Position numbers and translations under genes: made by a program. From the NCBI GenBank assembly GCA_026261815.1, contig JAMPIT010000484.1:12374501-12438500 (forward strand): 64,000 bases of DNA. The letters are read 5' to 3'. A model generated the notes under the pieces. The model was not told where the DNA came from. It saw nothing but the letters and a program-made list of their open reading frames with translations, and ran no database searches. Below are positions 26,201 through 41,200 of this stretch, in pieces. Source of the DNA: Monarcha castaneiventris obscurior (taxonomy: Eukaryota > Chordata > Aves > Passeriformes > Monarchidae). How positions within the stretch are numbered: the stretch's first letter is position 1; each line of letters begins with the position of its first letter.

Positions 26201-29200
26201 TGCCACTATTTTAATGAACCAAATCCAGATCACATTTGCAAGGAAATTACTTACTAAAACACAGCCTGAACAATAAAATAAATGTATTCTAGTAATACTG
26301 ACAGAATTCAGAATTTACATGGGCAAGTACACTCATTCTGTCCTGTCATTACCTTATAATTACACACAGCAGATTGCTGAAACGTCTTGTGTAAGTAAGG
26401 CATTATGTAAATACCAGAGTGCAAAGTGCTTTTAAAGGGAATCGCCAATTAAAAAAAAACTTTCCTGTCTGTTTCATTACTAGATTAGATTAACAGTAAC
26501 ATCTAAGACTACTGAAATGAACTGGTGAAAAACCCATGTTTATATGCATTCCAACTGCATTCACAGGTAAACACCCTGTGATGATACAATCTTCACTCTC
26601 AGCTTGGGGGAGCAGAGGGAGGAAAGCAAACTTGTATCCTATGCCTCATTAGAACGCCCAACACATTCATGAGTAACATGAGCACAGCCTCCATGTTCAA
26701 AGCCAGAAAAAGGACAAGGAAGGCTGCATAATCTGATCGCTCGTTACACAAATGCCAGGTCACTGGGACTGTGCTTTCTAAAACTAACGTAAAACATAAG
26801 AATTTGCTTACCATGAACTTTCCACAAATATTTCCATAAACTAACTGCAATGTGCTGATAAAAACAAGTCAAGTCCAATATTTCTTCCAGCTAAATTTTA
26901 TAATAAAAATAGTTTTAGTCTAAATACACTTGAACAAATTCAGCTTCTCTTAGCAAGGACAACATCTCATCACAGTAATAGTTCCAAGTTTATTAGATGA
27001 AATGTATTCCTTTGGTTTCTTCCATGTATACTGCTATATTCATAAATACTTGCAATCACTTCACATGGAAACATTTTAAGTAACTCCCAGGTAATTTCAG
27101 CTAGGCATCCTGCAGCTGAACTTTGCAACATGATTTTTGAGAAAAGTAAAACAACGTGATGAGACCTTCACTACAATGAATCACTCAAAAACACTACAGC
27201 TCTAAAAGCTCTCCATAACAAAATACTTTACCACCACCATTATTTAACAATGTTTTCTTTAAAGATATTCATTAACCTTCCTCTGATACAGAGCTGAGAA
27301 CTACAACCCATCTGGCTAAAGACAAAATTCACGAGTAACAGATAGAGCAGGTGTCATCTTAATATTTCGTTCACTTAATGCACTTAAAAAAATTCTCCTG
27401 TTGTACTATGGTTTGGTTTGCTGGGCTTTCAGAGGGTTGGTTTGAGAGAGGTTTGTTTTGATGGACATTTTGTTTATTTGTTTGTTTTGAAGAGCTTTAT
27501 CATCAGCATTCCACTTTAAGATTATTCTTTCATTCTTCTCCAATACGTTTCTCTTTAAGGATAAACTCTATGAAGGTCTCGTTCAGAAAAGCAGTAAAGT
27601 AGAAAAGGGGTGATGGCAGTTCTGACATTTTATTGCCGAATCTATGTGTTACTGAGTAGGAAGGATTCTACAGAACATGGCCAGAAGTTCAATGCTTAGA
27701 GAAAGCAGCAGATCCATCAGGGAACTTTAAAAAGTCTTGACAATACTGATTACAATCTAATAATCCCCATACAGACCAGTCTCCAGAAAGAGAATGAAAT
27801 GGTTCCTGAAATACTATGTAATTTCAAAAGAAAAGAGACAGCAGCTGCATTTTAATTAACACAGACACAGAGCTGTTGCCATATCGCAAGATCTCCTGAG
27901 TGTGCATACTGGGAAGAAGACATCAAGAAAAAGAAACCAAACAAAAATGCCATCACCTCATTTGTCAGCTAGCAACTTTTTTCTGTTCTCATTTCAAAGT
28001 ACCCACAGAAAACAACATCAGTAGCAGTCATAGAAAGAAACAATGGGTATCCCAAAAAAGAATTAAATTAGCCTGTTTCAAACCTTCGCTGACTACTTGA
28101 TCAAGAAATTCAGGTTCATACTTCTGCCACACTATTAGCTGAAACCTTCGGGTTCAAAGGGCTTGAAAGAAACGTAATTACAATTATAAGATAATAATAA
28201 AATCCAAACACAAAAAGCCCAATACAGCGCTACACACACATGCTTATGTTGCACTTTTAAAACTGCTGTAGGTCAATTTAAGTGAGGCAATAGATGAACG
28301 TGTGGCTCCAGTTGAGCCTCCTTTTCCAGACCTGCATTTCCCCTGCACACAGCAGCAGCCCAGAGCCATGGAAGAAGGTAGGCCATGGCAACAACCCAGT
28401 TAAAAACCATCTGGGGGCATGGGGGCAGAAATAGAGTCTGTGTTTTCAGCAGATGAGCTTCTTGATCCAGTACCACATGAGCACAGGGCTCACTGTCAGC
28501 ACAAAGGAGGGAAGAAGTAACAAAAAAACCCACCCAAACAAAACTATTTTCTTACAATGGGAATGCCATTTAAAGACTGTATTGTAATAAGATGTTCTAA
28601 AACAAATATACTTGAAAAGAAACCAAAAAATGATCCATACCCTTACCTTTCCGCGTGTTCTCCGTCACATCTACACCAAACTGGATGATATCACCTGACA
28701 TAATTTCACATGGTGGGCTTTCCTCAGATCCTCTACTCAGTCTCTGACTATTAATAAAGGTACCATTACTACTTTTAGTGTCTTGAAGATAGAACTGTAG
28801 AAAAACAAACAAAAAGAACAGTAAAATATCTGGGAAAAGTAAGACAAGAAATACAAGCTCAAGTAAAATTTCATTTATATAGAATTTATTTACAGAAGAT
28901 AACAAATATATCAAACTCCAAACACCCTCCTCCTCAGGATGAAACACCTTCCCATTACCAAGAAATATTACGCATTTGATTTTGAGTTAACACATGATTG
29001 AATTCTAGCACATACACTGTGTAAATCATTGCTACAACGTGTGCCTGAACTACTGCCTGCAGGAGAGGACCACACATCTGTAGCAACAACATCTTTTGCC
29101 ATACACATGTAACAATTCATATTTTAAGTTGGTCAACACACAAAATTTCTAACTGCTCATACATTTAAGGTAATAGCACTGCATGACAAACATGCTATAG

Positions 29201-32200
29201 GGAAGGCTAGCACTGAGGGCACAAGGAAAACCTCTGGCAGAAAACAGAATTCAGGAATTGTAATAAAAGACCACAGTGAAACTAAAGAAAACCAACAGGA
29301 TGCTTTTACTTCTCAGCAATACTATTTCACATCATTAACTTAATTTCAAGATTGATGTATCACCAAGTACTTTTGTAAATACCCATCTGCAGAGTTAATT
29401 ATAATTTTAATAGCAACTTACTGAAACTGAAACTGCTTATGACACAAGACTTGTAGTCAAAACTGCTGCATCTGAGAAGAGGTTACAAATGAGTCACCTG
29501 GCAGAAGACCGGAGCGACTGGCTACAACCTGAGCAGTGACAGCACAAAAGAGGGGACCACAGATGTTACTGACAGCCAGGTGTACCTACTGGAATGAGTC
29601 AATCTTAGTACTCCAAGATAACAACAGCTACTACAGGAACCTGCTGGAATGGTAGAAATCGCTGGCTTCCTGCACTCATAAAAAATCTCATCAAGGCCCA
29701 AAGAAGGTATAAGGAATGGGGAAAAGATGATGTGTTCAGAGAAATGAATGTATTCCCATGTTTTTCTCATGAAAGCAATTGGCTGTTCTTTTTTTCAGCA
29801 CTCCATGCAAAATTTTCCAGGCTTTTATTTACCTCTATTATCACACTCCTCAAAAAAACCCTGATACACAGCTCAAAACCATAGTGTCGAGGGGAAAGAT
29901 GGGTTTAGAATAGAGTGGGAGCACAGCGCCAGGGCTCTTCAGATCTTGTTTTGGAAAATGACAGCGAGTGTATGATATGGATCTTACATGGCATAACACA
30001 GTGGTCCTAAAGCAGAGAGCTGAAATTCCATTGTGTCCAGCACACAGGACTCAGAAATTAAGGGGAATGCCAGCACAGGAAAGCTCAGGTAGGTGTTTGA
30101 AATGAAATGCAGTATGTGAAAGAATGAAAAGCAGCATGTGTGTTTTTTTCTCCACCAGCAGATACGCCTTAGATCTTCAACTGAAGGAAAAGAAAACAAT
30201 AATCAGTCATAAGCTGATAAAGATGAAGGTAAACATAAATTATGGATAGATCAAGAAATTATGACTGCATTCACTGTACTAATAATCAAACCCACCCTAC
30301 TCTAAATAATACTCTCCATATTATGAAGTACTATCTATTAACATAATAGTATATAATATAGCTTTTATAAGTTATATGCTTAAAAGCCAATCAAATTAAT
30401 TACCTTGTTAATTTAATAGTCTGAAAGTACTGAACCCTCTCACGGTTCAGTGCAGAGGTAATTATTTCTTGCTTCCTGTTTGTTTTGAATTAGCTTTCTT
30501 CTTCATTTTAAAATTCTTCTGTTATGAAAAAGTGAGTCACAGGCAAGGAGAAACAAACATGCTTCTGCTTATTTGCTTTTCCCCACCCTTTTTTTCTCTG
30601 TGCATATCTGCCTTTTATCCCTCCCAATGTTTTGATTAATCATTGCCCCTTGTATGCACATTTTTGCAGAAACTACAAATGGGACTCAGACGAGATGGCA
30701 CAAGGAAATACAGGACAGTGAACACAGGAAAAGATGTGCAACAGAGCATCAGCCACACAAAATTTATAAAATATCAGCAGACACAAAATTCAAACTGCAA
30801 AAGGATATTTGTTAACAAATGTCCACAGAAAATATACACTAAATATTATGTAGCTGATGTCTGCTTAAGTGCATACTACTGAATCCTATTACATAAATTT
30901 TGGACAAGTGATGCTCTTCAAGTCTTTTAATTCTGTTTCTTCTGCCTGCATCTAGTAAAGACGCAATACCAGCCACATGTTAATAGCTAATGTGTAAGGA
31001 AGGGAAAACACACTGCCTTCAAATCTTGCTATGAAGGATTTAGTTATCCTTAATGTAGCCATTGCTCAGGAACCCACTGAGCCGGTCCCTTTCAGGTAGC
31101 AAATTTAGATGTTACTTCCACGCTGGTTTTCACGGAAATGATCTTTCTCAAAGGTCAATCCCTCCATCCCTTTCGCATAATTACTAAAGTTATCTTCAGG
31201 AAATAAAATCAAGTGCAAGCCCTGAAACAAATGTGCCTACACATTAACTAGCACTCATGGCAGTATACTGGTTTTCAATGTACTATTTAATTATATGGTA
31301 TGCTCAGAGGGTTCTCTGATTCCCAAACCAACGCCTTTTACACAGCAGCTGTGTAACACAGCGCCTTCTGTCAATCCAGCACCATTTGTCCTTCCTGCTC
31401 CCAGCACAGCCCGAGCTCGGGCAGCAGTGCCAGCTCACAGAGCAGCAGTGAATTCTGCCCTTCCCAGCTCTCACTGCCGATGAATCCTGTGTGCGCAAAA
31501 GAGAAAACACTGCCAGGAAACGGTTTTTCCTCAGATTTCTATTTTGCAGACATTTAGGGGGAAAATGTGCTGCGGATCAGATGGTTCAGAGCAATGCCTT
31601 CCATCAGATCTGTGGATTTGGCCTCTGGGGCAATCCCAGCTCCTGCCCTTCCCAGCTCTCACTGCCGAGCTGTGCCATCACCTCCTCACTTGGACCAACT
31701 CAGGCATTTGTTTAGTCACTGCAAACCAGTTTCGAGCTGATGCAAGGTACACGAGGAGGTGCTTAAGCTGGTACCGAAAGGAAAAAGGGCAGCATATACT
31801 GGCCTAATTATACTTGCTTTTGTAATTCACTCCTCTCTTCAGAGCGAAGTCCCAGCCCTTTTGTACCTCATATTAACAAGCCCAATGTAGAGCAGAGATG
31901 GCAGCTCACACACATTCAAAACAACTCAGCTTTTGAGGACTGTGAAAGTGTTATCACATCCTTAATTCAGGTGATAGCTGTATATATTGCTGGAGTGCTG
32001 GTTTCCCCTCCTTTCTTAAAAAATACAAGGTAGCACACGAAGTATTCAAGAAACTTACTCTCCATTATCATAACAGCTCAGACAAAAAAAAATCCTAGAC
32101 TGTATTTCTTCTTTAGTAATTTATTGTTTATATCCCCTCTCACTTATATGCCATTAATAAGATCAGTTAACTGCAGACACCTTACCAAGCTGCTTCCACA

Positions 32201-35200
32201 AAATTTGTGAAGATTTTATTCTAAGGTAAAACTTGAAGCTCCTCCGTACATGTGAACTTCTCCAGTACAGTCCAACTTCCGTAGAAACTGTATTATGGAA
32301 ATTTAAAAAAACTACAAATTTTTGTTTCTCTGTTTTGCAAGGAATTATGTACTTCACAAATTTAGTATTTATAATATTTCAAGTTACTGTTCAGTTTTGC
32401 AAATGGAATAAAGATACCTTCTTCTAGGTCAGTGACTCAGAACAGCATCAACAACCTGCTAAATCACACTTCATGTGTTATTTTCATGCAGTTAGATAGA
32501 TACCACTATGATTTCCTCCGTATAACAAATTCCTACTATTTTCTGATTAGAGAAATAAAAGATTCTTCTGTAGGGATCCCAAACTACAATACATCAAAAT
32601 TAAGCACATAAAATATATGAATTCTAACTGATATTAGGAAGTTGCAAATGCTCCAGGAGGTCAGATTTTAACCTAACTTATGAAATGTAGGTTAACTGTT
32701 TTCTTCAAAGTAATAAAACCAAGTAGCAACAATAAATCAATTTTGTTTAAGGATTACTATTGTGACATCTTCCAGGAGGCAGGCTGAAGAGAACTCCTTA
32801 CTTAGCCTGACAAGTGAGAAAATCATGAAGTGTTTTCTTTCCCAAGCCATATGCAGGCCTGGTACAGGATGAGACACTTCCAAAGGATCTCAGGGAAGAC
32901 AAAAAAAATGGGCTCAGAGATGCACAGAAAATCTTAAAAAGAATGTAGCACACTTCTTCAGTGATTTAATTACCTGGATTTAATTACAGCAGAACTACAG
33001 GAACAAACAACTGACCAGCTTTTTAATACTTCTAATATTTGCTATTACTATGTACAGCCACCCTTTGCCATTTTAAGAGCACATTACTGCTACTCCATCT
33101 AACCCAGCTTGAAACTGCAGTTCAAGGCAATTACTCTGAGAATTACATATTAAGTAAAGAGGTACCAAAATGTAGGCTACTGCCTTTCACAGAAAGTAAA
33201 AAATTAATAAATTTTATTTATTAAATATATTTTCACTGCCTAAACAACTAATGTAGAAAGAGAACCCCAATTTCAGAATGTCCTAGTGTAGCATTCATTT
33301 TCTCACCTCTTATTTCCTTTGTGAAAGAAGTACACAGAACTCCCATGTGCTTCAGGGTTCTCTTATATCTTTGTGGCTTTAGCTTAAACCAGAAAGATTT
33401 AAATTATTTTGTCAAATTATGAACTATAACCAGTAAGGAGACGGCAGCTTCGTTTTTGCCATGGTTACTGCCACAAAGGGGCAGCAAGGCTGTCAGCCAC
33501 AGCAGTTAAACCATAAAATGCTGCAGTTAACAAAGACAGATTCTTCCCCTACTCACACTAAATAATCATTGAACAATTAATGCAGGCATTATAAATGCAC
33601 CCCCTGAGTACTAAAGCTAATACTCAAAAGCAGCAAGTAATTAGGGATCTGGGAATTGGAATACTTGCCCTGGAGTAAAACTTCACTTAGCAGTAATACA
33701 ACTGCGTTCGTTTACTCACTGCATGCTGAGACTCCTAGCAGGAAGCGAAATACCCTGTGCACAAGTCCAGCTGTGCAAAGCCAAAGACTTCAAAACAACA
33801 CATAACAGGGTCAAACCAACATGGCCAACATTTGACACACTGTGGCTAGAAAGTTTCTTCTCTCATATTGTTAAAAGATTATTTTATCTTCTTTGAAGTC
33901 TTAACATTGAGCATTTTCTCATTTTGGGAGCAGCACTCTGCTAGCAGAATACACTGGGCAAACCGTGCTGAATTCCAGGTCAGTCCTTTGGCTGTAAGAT
34001 AGAGAAGTTCAAATGCTAAATTATCTACAGATCCAATTGATTAAGTTCCTCATTCTGGTCTGCTTAGACAGATTCTAAATTCCTTTCCTCTCACTTGCCT
34101 AACTCCACCCGCCTATCAAGGAAGTAGAAGTTATTTGTCTCCATAAGCAAGCATAATTCACAGGGTGGGGTAGATCAAGCAAAATTGCTTTTCTATTTAG
34201 TTTTCTGTTTCTTAAACACACAGATCTAATAGCTCTTTGCTTACTAAACCCCTGCTCCTTCAACTTAGAAACAAAACTAGTGCATTAACTTTTGAGTTAT
34301 TATGAAATCTCCTCTTTAAAATGACTCTAACTACCCCAGGCAGGCACACACTATGAAACTAAAAGCAACCAGCTGTGAAGAAAGGGATTTTCCAGTCAGA
34401 TTGAACAGAGTGAAGGAGTGGCAGTTGGCTTTTCAGGGACCCTAAGTATTTGATTTCTTAAGTGAAGCAAAACTTGCTAGTAGTTTTCAGTAACTTTTCT
34501 AAAAAATAATAAACTTAACCACTCTTTCTATACAGTAATAAAAAGAAAAAAAGGAGAAAAAATTAACATTCTTTGATAGCACTGGACAAAAAAAAGTCCA
34601 TGTGTTTTTAACTCACAGTGTAGCCTAATGTAAATCCAGCTACACAGATGAGAAAAGGTTAAAATCTTCAGCCACCCCCAGGAATCCAATGCTGTCCTTC
34701 CAAACGTGCCAGTAGTTCAAAGGGCTAGAGGGGAAGAGACAGCAGGGAATATGCTCTTCTGCTGACCAAGTTGTTCCTGTGTCTGTTTACACCTTGAACT
34801 TTTGTTGTCTGTACTGCCAGGACAACCCTGCCGGTTGCTCATACCTGTTGTCAAGCAAAATAAACTGTACCAGTAAAAGCAGCTTTGTGCCAGCATAACT
34901 GAGCCTGGGTATAAACACAGTCTGGCCTTTCTAGACATATTATTTGAGGTGCTATAAAATATTAATCCCTGTGCTACTTGCCATGTCCTGGTTGTTCAAG
35001 TGCTTTGAAGTTCACTATAGGCCCTGTCACCCAGCTTAACTTTTGTGTGAGTGGAGTCAGCAGACTTTGCCTGAAAAGGACACAGGGACGATGACATGGA
35101 AGAGGAAGCACCTCAGGTAGATAGAAAGGCAATGCCCAGCACTGAGAGGCACCAACAGATTAACTCTGCATAAAATCTGTGTTATGCCTACAATCCTGAG

Positions 35201-38200
35201 CTGCTCTAGTGCCTTCCTCAGCAGCAAAACGTCACCTTTCTCAACAGAACAAAGCAAACATGCCCAAGTTGTACCTGCAAACATTTCAGCAGATTTTTTT
35301 TTGACATATGACTTTGCAATGCTCATTTTAGCTGCTGACTTTTACAGATACACCTATCAGAATTTTAAACTCTGGCATATTAAAATCAACAAAAAAGAAA
35401 AACACAAAAAAGTATGTTTGCAGACTTAATGCCACTTCCTATGTGTTGGGCCCCTTTAAGCATCACATTTACTTTCTAAATCACTATTCAACGTTTCCTA
35501 GTAGTTGGAACTCAACTTACTCATCTGAAGGTGAAAAGGACACAGGGTTACTATTAGTCAATAGCTCTATACTACTTTGCAACATCTGTAGTTACAGATA
35601 ATCTTTTACATCCAAAAATTCTGAAAGAGGCTATCAGACATTTACCTTACAAGGATGTTTGATTTGTATCAGGAAGTGATCTTTATTAACAGAAAGGCTA
35701 CTAAAAATATTAAGCAATACTTTCTAATTATTCAGTTTTACAACTAGCTACACACAGCTTAAAAATACTCTATTAAATGGTTTGAGCTATTTTTATCAAA
35801 TATAATTGCCAAGCAGTATTGTTGCATTTTTCCAAATAGTAAGAGAATGGCAGAACACAGCTAAAAGTTTAGGTGTAGGATCTCAAACTGTATCACGATC
35901 CAAGTTCTCTAGTTTAAAACAAAAGCAAAAAAAATGTTCACAATTTAAAATTTGTGTGTACATGAAAATGAGGAGAAAAATGTCTACTGCTTGTCTCCAA
36001 AAGTTTGTGTGATTATGCATTGCTGCCCTCAACTTTAAACCATAGTCCCCCATGCCTTTCACAACCACTACACCATGGAATCACATGTGGTAATGGACAA
36101 AAGGAATGAGGCAGCTGGACCAGAATGGTGGTGGGTTATCTGCTCCTCAGCCATCACAGAAAGCAGAAAAGTTGGCTTGATGGCAGGGACAGCGTGATTT
36201 CAGAATTCCTATCATTTTCAGTTTGCTTAATTTGGTTGGTATGTAACAATGACCTGAGCTATAAAATGAGCAAACTTCAGAAGCTGGTTCCTAAGCCACA
36301 TACTCACACCTCCCACAGCAGCAGCATCAGTCAAGAGGAGAATGGCACAGAGCAGGCTGTATTTACAGTGTCAACCACCTGACTTCTGTCAATTGTTACA
36401 TGTCAGAATCAGTACACAAATTATGTAAGTACTTAAAAGTACAGTTCACAACCAGAATCTGAAGTTCTCTGTATTAGGAGAACAACTGTCTCAAGCTGAA
36501 TTAAGAAATCCATGACCTGCATCATCCTTGCTTTCATGAAATACATGTTTTTTCATAAAATATGTACTTCTGGGTTCCTCAGTCTAGGTGAGATATGGAG
36601 CCCCTGGGGCAGGTCCAGCAGAGGCTAAAAAGATGATTAAGGGACTGGAGCACGTCTCTTATGAGGAAAGGCTGAGGGAGCTGGGGCTGTTCAGCCTCAA
36701 GAAGGGACAACTGAGAGGGGACCTCATCAATGTCTATCAGTATCTGCAGGGAGGTGTAAGAGGATAGAACTGGGCTCTAATCTGTACTGCCAAGCAATGG
36801 GACACGAGGCAATGGGCAGAAACTGATACCCAGGAAGTTCCACCTAAATATGAGGAAGAACTTCTTTACTGTGCTGTCACTGCACACTGGAACAGGTTGC
36901 CCAGAGAGGGTGTGGAGTCTCTCCCACTGGAGATATTCCAGAACCATCTGGACACAATCCTGTGCCATGTGCTCTGGGATAACCCTGCTTGATCAGGGAG
37001 ACTGGACCAGATGATCCACTGTGGTCACTTCCAACCTGACCCATTCTGTGATTCTGTGAAGATATAAGTAAACAAAATGCATTACAATTCCTGAATCTCT
37101 CAACATCCCCATGGTCAGTACAGAACTGTATGAATGTCACTAACACACTTTCAGATTGCTTTTATTTACTCTAGCTCTAAGAGGAAGTATCAATGCTCCA
37201 AACACCTAAAACAAGAAAACACCTGGAAAAAAGCCAGTAGTGTTATGGTGACAGCAGTTTATACAGGCAAAGAATCCTTCATATAAGATGATATCTATAT
37301 ATATCATATATACCAATATTAAGCAACAGATTAAATTGAAAACAAAGCTTTTACTCTATGATTGCGCACTATGACCTTGCACAACCAATGTGAATGGAAA
37401 TGTTATCACAAAGGATGGTACCCCCATGCTAACCTATTTGCCTTCACCCTTCTTCAGCAGAACTGGAGGCATTCAATTAATCAGACATTTTCTAGAAACA
37501 AACATTTCTAGCCAAACTTGACAGTTGTGAAGGTAACACCTCCCAGTAATCACATTCCATATGGAAAAATGTAGTACAACATCGAGTTACAGAACAAGTC
37601 CTGGACACTCCCTATTATGCAGTAATAGGTACTCCTTAAAAAACTCCTCAAAATTCTGTAGTAAGTACACTCTTGTAGAAGATTCATGCTGAAGGATGTG
37701 AGCTGAAGCTATCCCAGGCATGATACAAAATATTCATTCCTCTTCTAAATAAAATTTTTTGCACGAAACACAAGGCATGGAATGAAGTGATTGCAAAAGG
37801 TAGAAGTTGCTCATGTACCTGAGTGTTGATCTATCTCTAGATTATTCAAATAATCCAAAAAGGCATTCACTGTCAAAAGGAGGAGAATGACAAGATAGAT
37901 ACTCACCAAAAACCTCAAGATTAAATGTTTTACCACAAAATGTGACAACACCATACAAAAATAGATCCCTCTCTACACATCAATGTCACTAGTTTTGATG
38001 CAAAAAGCTATTTTTAAAAAGAAGAGATGTAGAGGAAGAGTTCTAATTTACAAGTAATTTGGTTTATATATAGATGACTGACTTGCTACAGTGAGACATC
38101 TGTCACCATAGTTACTAATTACTACTCTTTAGAATGTCTCTTTTACTTAACTTTTGTCCTCACAGTTCACAAGAATTTCTGAGTATCAGCCTTCTGCTAT

Positions 38201-41200
38201 AAGTGCTGGATGGCTTCAGGATGACTAGAAGAATTTTATATTTATTCTCTTCACAGCAGAATGAAAGTCTGTCCCTTCACATACACCATGCTTTAAAACT
38301 TCCTTTTGTACATGAATCACAAAATAGATTAAGGACATCAACACTTTCAGAAAAGATACAACTCCATTCTGAATATAGAAAAAGCACAAAAAATTTCCCA
38401 CAAAAAAGTTACCCAGCTCAGTACTAGTTATATACAATATTCTTGAGGAAATTGAGTTTTCAGCCTACATGAAAATTCTCAAGTACTATTTTAATTTCAT
38501 CCTGAAAATGCTGAGAGAATTTTAAGGTACATCACTGCTTTAAGTGCAAAGCTAAAATGCATTAACAATAAAGTACAATCAGCTGAAAGATTCCCAGGAA
38601 ATGATTACTCACACATCATCCCAAGATGCTCAAATTAACTCATTAGAATACTAAAACAATATAAAGAAGAGACTTATTTTGTCTTACTGCTGTCTACTGT
38701 CACAGATGACAATATCTTACATAACATCCAGAGACTTGGTAAGAACTTTTCCTGCTTCATATTAACACGCTGACTTGTGCAATAGACTCAAAACCAGTAA
38801 AAAGTAGACAAAAGCGAATTTCTAGAAGGAAATTGTACTTGCAAAGAAGTTTTCTGCTATATTTCATTAAAGAAGCTCAGTCTCTTGTTACACAAGACAT
38901 TTATACAGCTACGTATCATATATCACTGTGACACCAGTGATTACTTTGTATAATGTACCTCAACTTCTATCAGCGCATCAAACATGGACCCTGGGGAAAA
39001 CCCATGGCCAAGGTGACTTCCCGAGGTTTCATTTAATGCTACTGTGTTCTCTGTATTAATCAATTATGGAAATATACTGCAACTTAATGCAGCTTTAAAA
39101 TAAAGAAATAAAAGCCCTAATTGGCCATTACTCAGAAATCCAGGCTTCTTCAGGCTAATTACTTCTGAGTGTAAAATATTGCTGAAATACTCATCAATCC
39201 TGATGCCCTTATAGGAATATTTTCTTACAAAACCAGACTGAAAGCACAACACTATTGTTTACTCTAACAAATGTAATTAAAGTTTGGCAACGTGACACAC
39301 TCAAACTTTGCAATAAGCAAAGTTAACTTGCTCTTGAAGTGTACAAATTCCCAAAGACTATTTGTACAACACATGCATCCAGATAAAATAAATAAGCTCT
39401 GCGAAGAGCAGGTTCCCATATACAATCATAACTTCTTTTCAAATACATGTTTCGTACATGTTTCTAAAGGTTTGTAATGTATTAGTGCAATTTACTCTTA
39501 ACTTCAGGAGGCAAAAGCACCCATAAATATTCTGCATTAGTGAAGAACACTAACGCTATTCAGAAAACGAAGATTTTATTCTTAAACTCACAATCAAAAA
39601 AAGGTTAAACTTGATAGTTAACATTCTTTGGCCAACCCAATGAAGTTCAAGACCAAAACAAAGTGTGGTTTTGTCTCCGACTACTGCAATGAAAGGTATG
39701 ACATCAAGAGGGAGGTTAGTCATGTTTGGACAGAGCTTTGCCCTAATTTAAGAGCAGAGGTAAGGCATAAATCTCTCCTGGTCTTTAGATTGTGACTGAC
39801 CTTATTAGAACCTTGCATAAACAAAAACCGAAATCAAATTTCTGTAACACCTACTAATGAAACCCAATGAACTGTTTTTATGGCAAAACATGGAAGAATA
39901 AGCAGAAATTACAATAAAAGTAGAAGACAAATGAAAAACAAATGTTTTTTAAAAAGCAATCTTGAAATACTATCAGCATCTGTCAGTAAATACTCAGAAT
40001 GAGAAATACAACACTAACATTATCCATTGTTTCTGCTTCCTCAAAAAATCTTGAGCTAACAAGATAACTTAATAACTAGTAAAAAATTAACTGAAATGGA
40101 AATTTTCCATAAGAAAATTGCACTACTGAACTTCTATGAGCAAACAATTACATTTTCATTTGCAAGCAAATTGGAGAAAAACCACAACAGAAACCAAGAT
40201 TACCAGATACTGTGCCAGAAGAGAAGATCTACTTATATGAAAGTAAAAGGTTACGAGGCAGCTTGTTAGTTTATCAGGAAACTCCAACTCCCAACATAAC
40301 CCCAGACATTTCAAGGCAGGTGCAGATCTGCAAAAGCTGCTTAACTGTCTTGCTACTCGCTGCTAAGTTGCTAAATTAGTTAATCATTACATCAAAGCTC
40401 CCCTACTCCTGGCAAAGAAGAATCTCTTCTCACATGCTGACTTTTCAACTGTTTAGAGAATAAAGGGAGTTGTTGAAACTATTTCAAACCATTTCTCATT
40501 TCTACTCCATCCACAGTGTTTCCCTACTATCATTAATTCCATAATGCTGCTGGTTTATGGTGGAAAACTCCCAGTGATCATACATTCAGATAAAGAAAAA
40601 AACCCACATCAGATTTCACAGACACCTCCAAATGCAATGCAATTGTGGTTTGGTATCATTGCTATATATATAAAAATCCTCAACATAACCCAAAAAACTC
40701 AGGAAGGTTTCTCCCTTCCTTTTATTAAGGGACATATTCCATCTGAAAGGACTTGTCTAAAATCACTACAGTATTTTTATCTTTTTTAAACAAACAACTG
40801 CAGCAGGCCTAGTTAATCCATCTCTCCTTTGCACAAAGCAAAGCCTTCTTGCTTTCTGCCATTATCTGTTCCTGGACTATTTATTAACAAAGCACAAGTG
40901 TCACAAGGGAAATAACATTCAGCACTTTGCTAAACTACAGTCAAAATGCCCATCCTGAGGATAAACGTAATGCTACTGTGATATAAATTCAAGGCAGCCA
41001 ATAAAGATGCAGAAGTACAAGTCCTAACTGAAAGGAACTGCCTTAGTACAACTGACACTGCACTAATTTTAATCATGTCAAACAAGATAATTTTGTAAGA
41101 GGTCCAAACCACAAATATTACCCAAATAGAGTGTAGTGAGAGTTCACTACAGTTCCCCATACTGAAAACAGAGCAAAATGCTCCTCCTTGCTTTTCTGAA

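Larger units (their letters stand above)
22768..28646 (-). other. SLMAP: SLMAP intron 2, contains internal CpG island
   Basis: Starts after the second FHA exon and ends at exon 3. It contains the 24.8-25.4 kb CpG island with minisatellite, a 24-bp-arm hairpin at 22946-23002 and a smaller inverted repeat at 24199-24227. The rest is AT-rich non-coding sequence in which I see nothing further. Confidence 0.8.

Noticed and set aside
36777..37146. Minus-strand frames of 63 and 89 codons
   Set aside because: They are antisense reads through the CR1 3' region.
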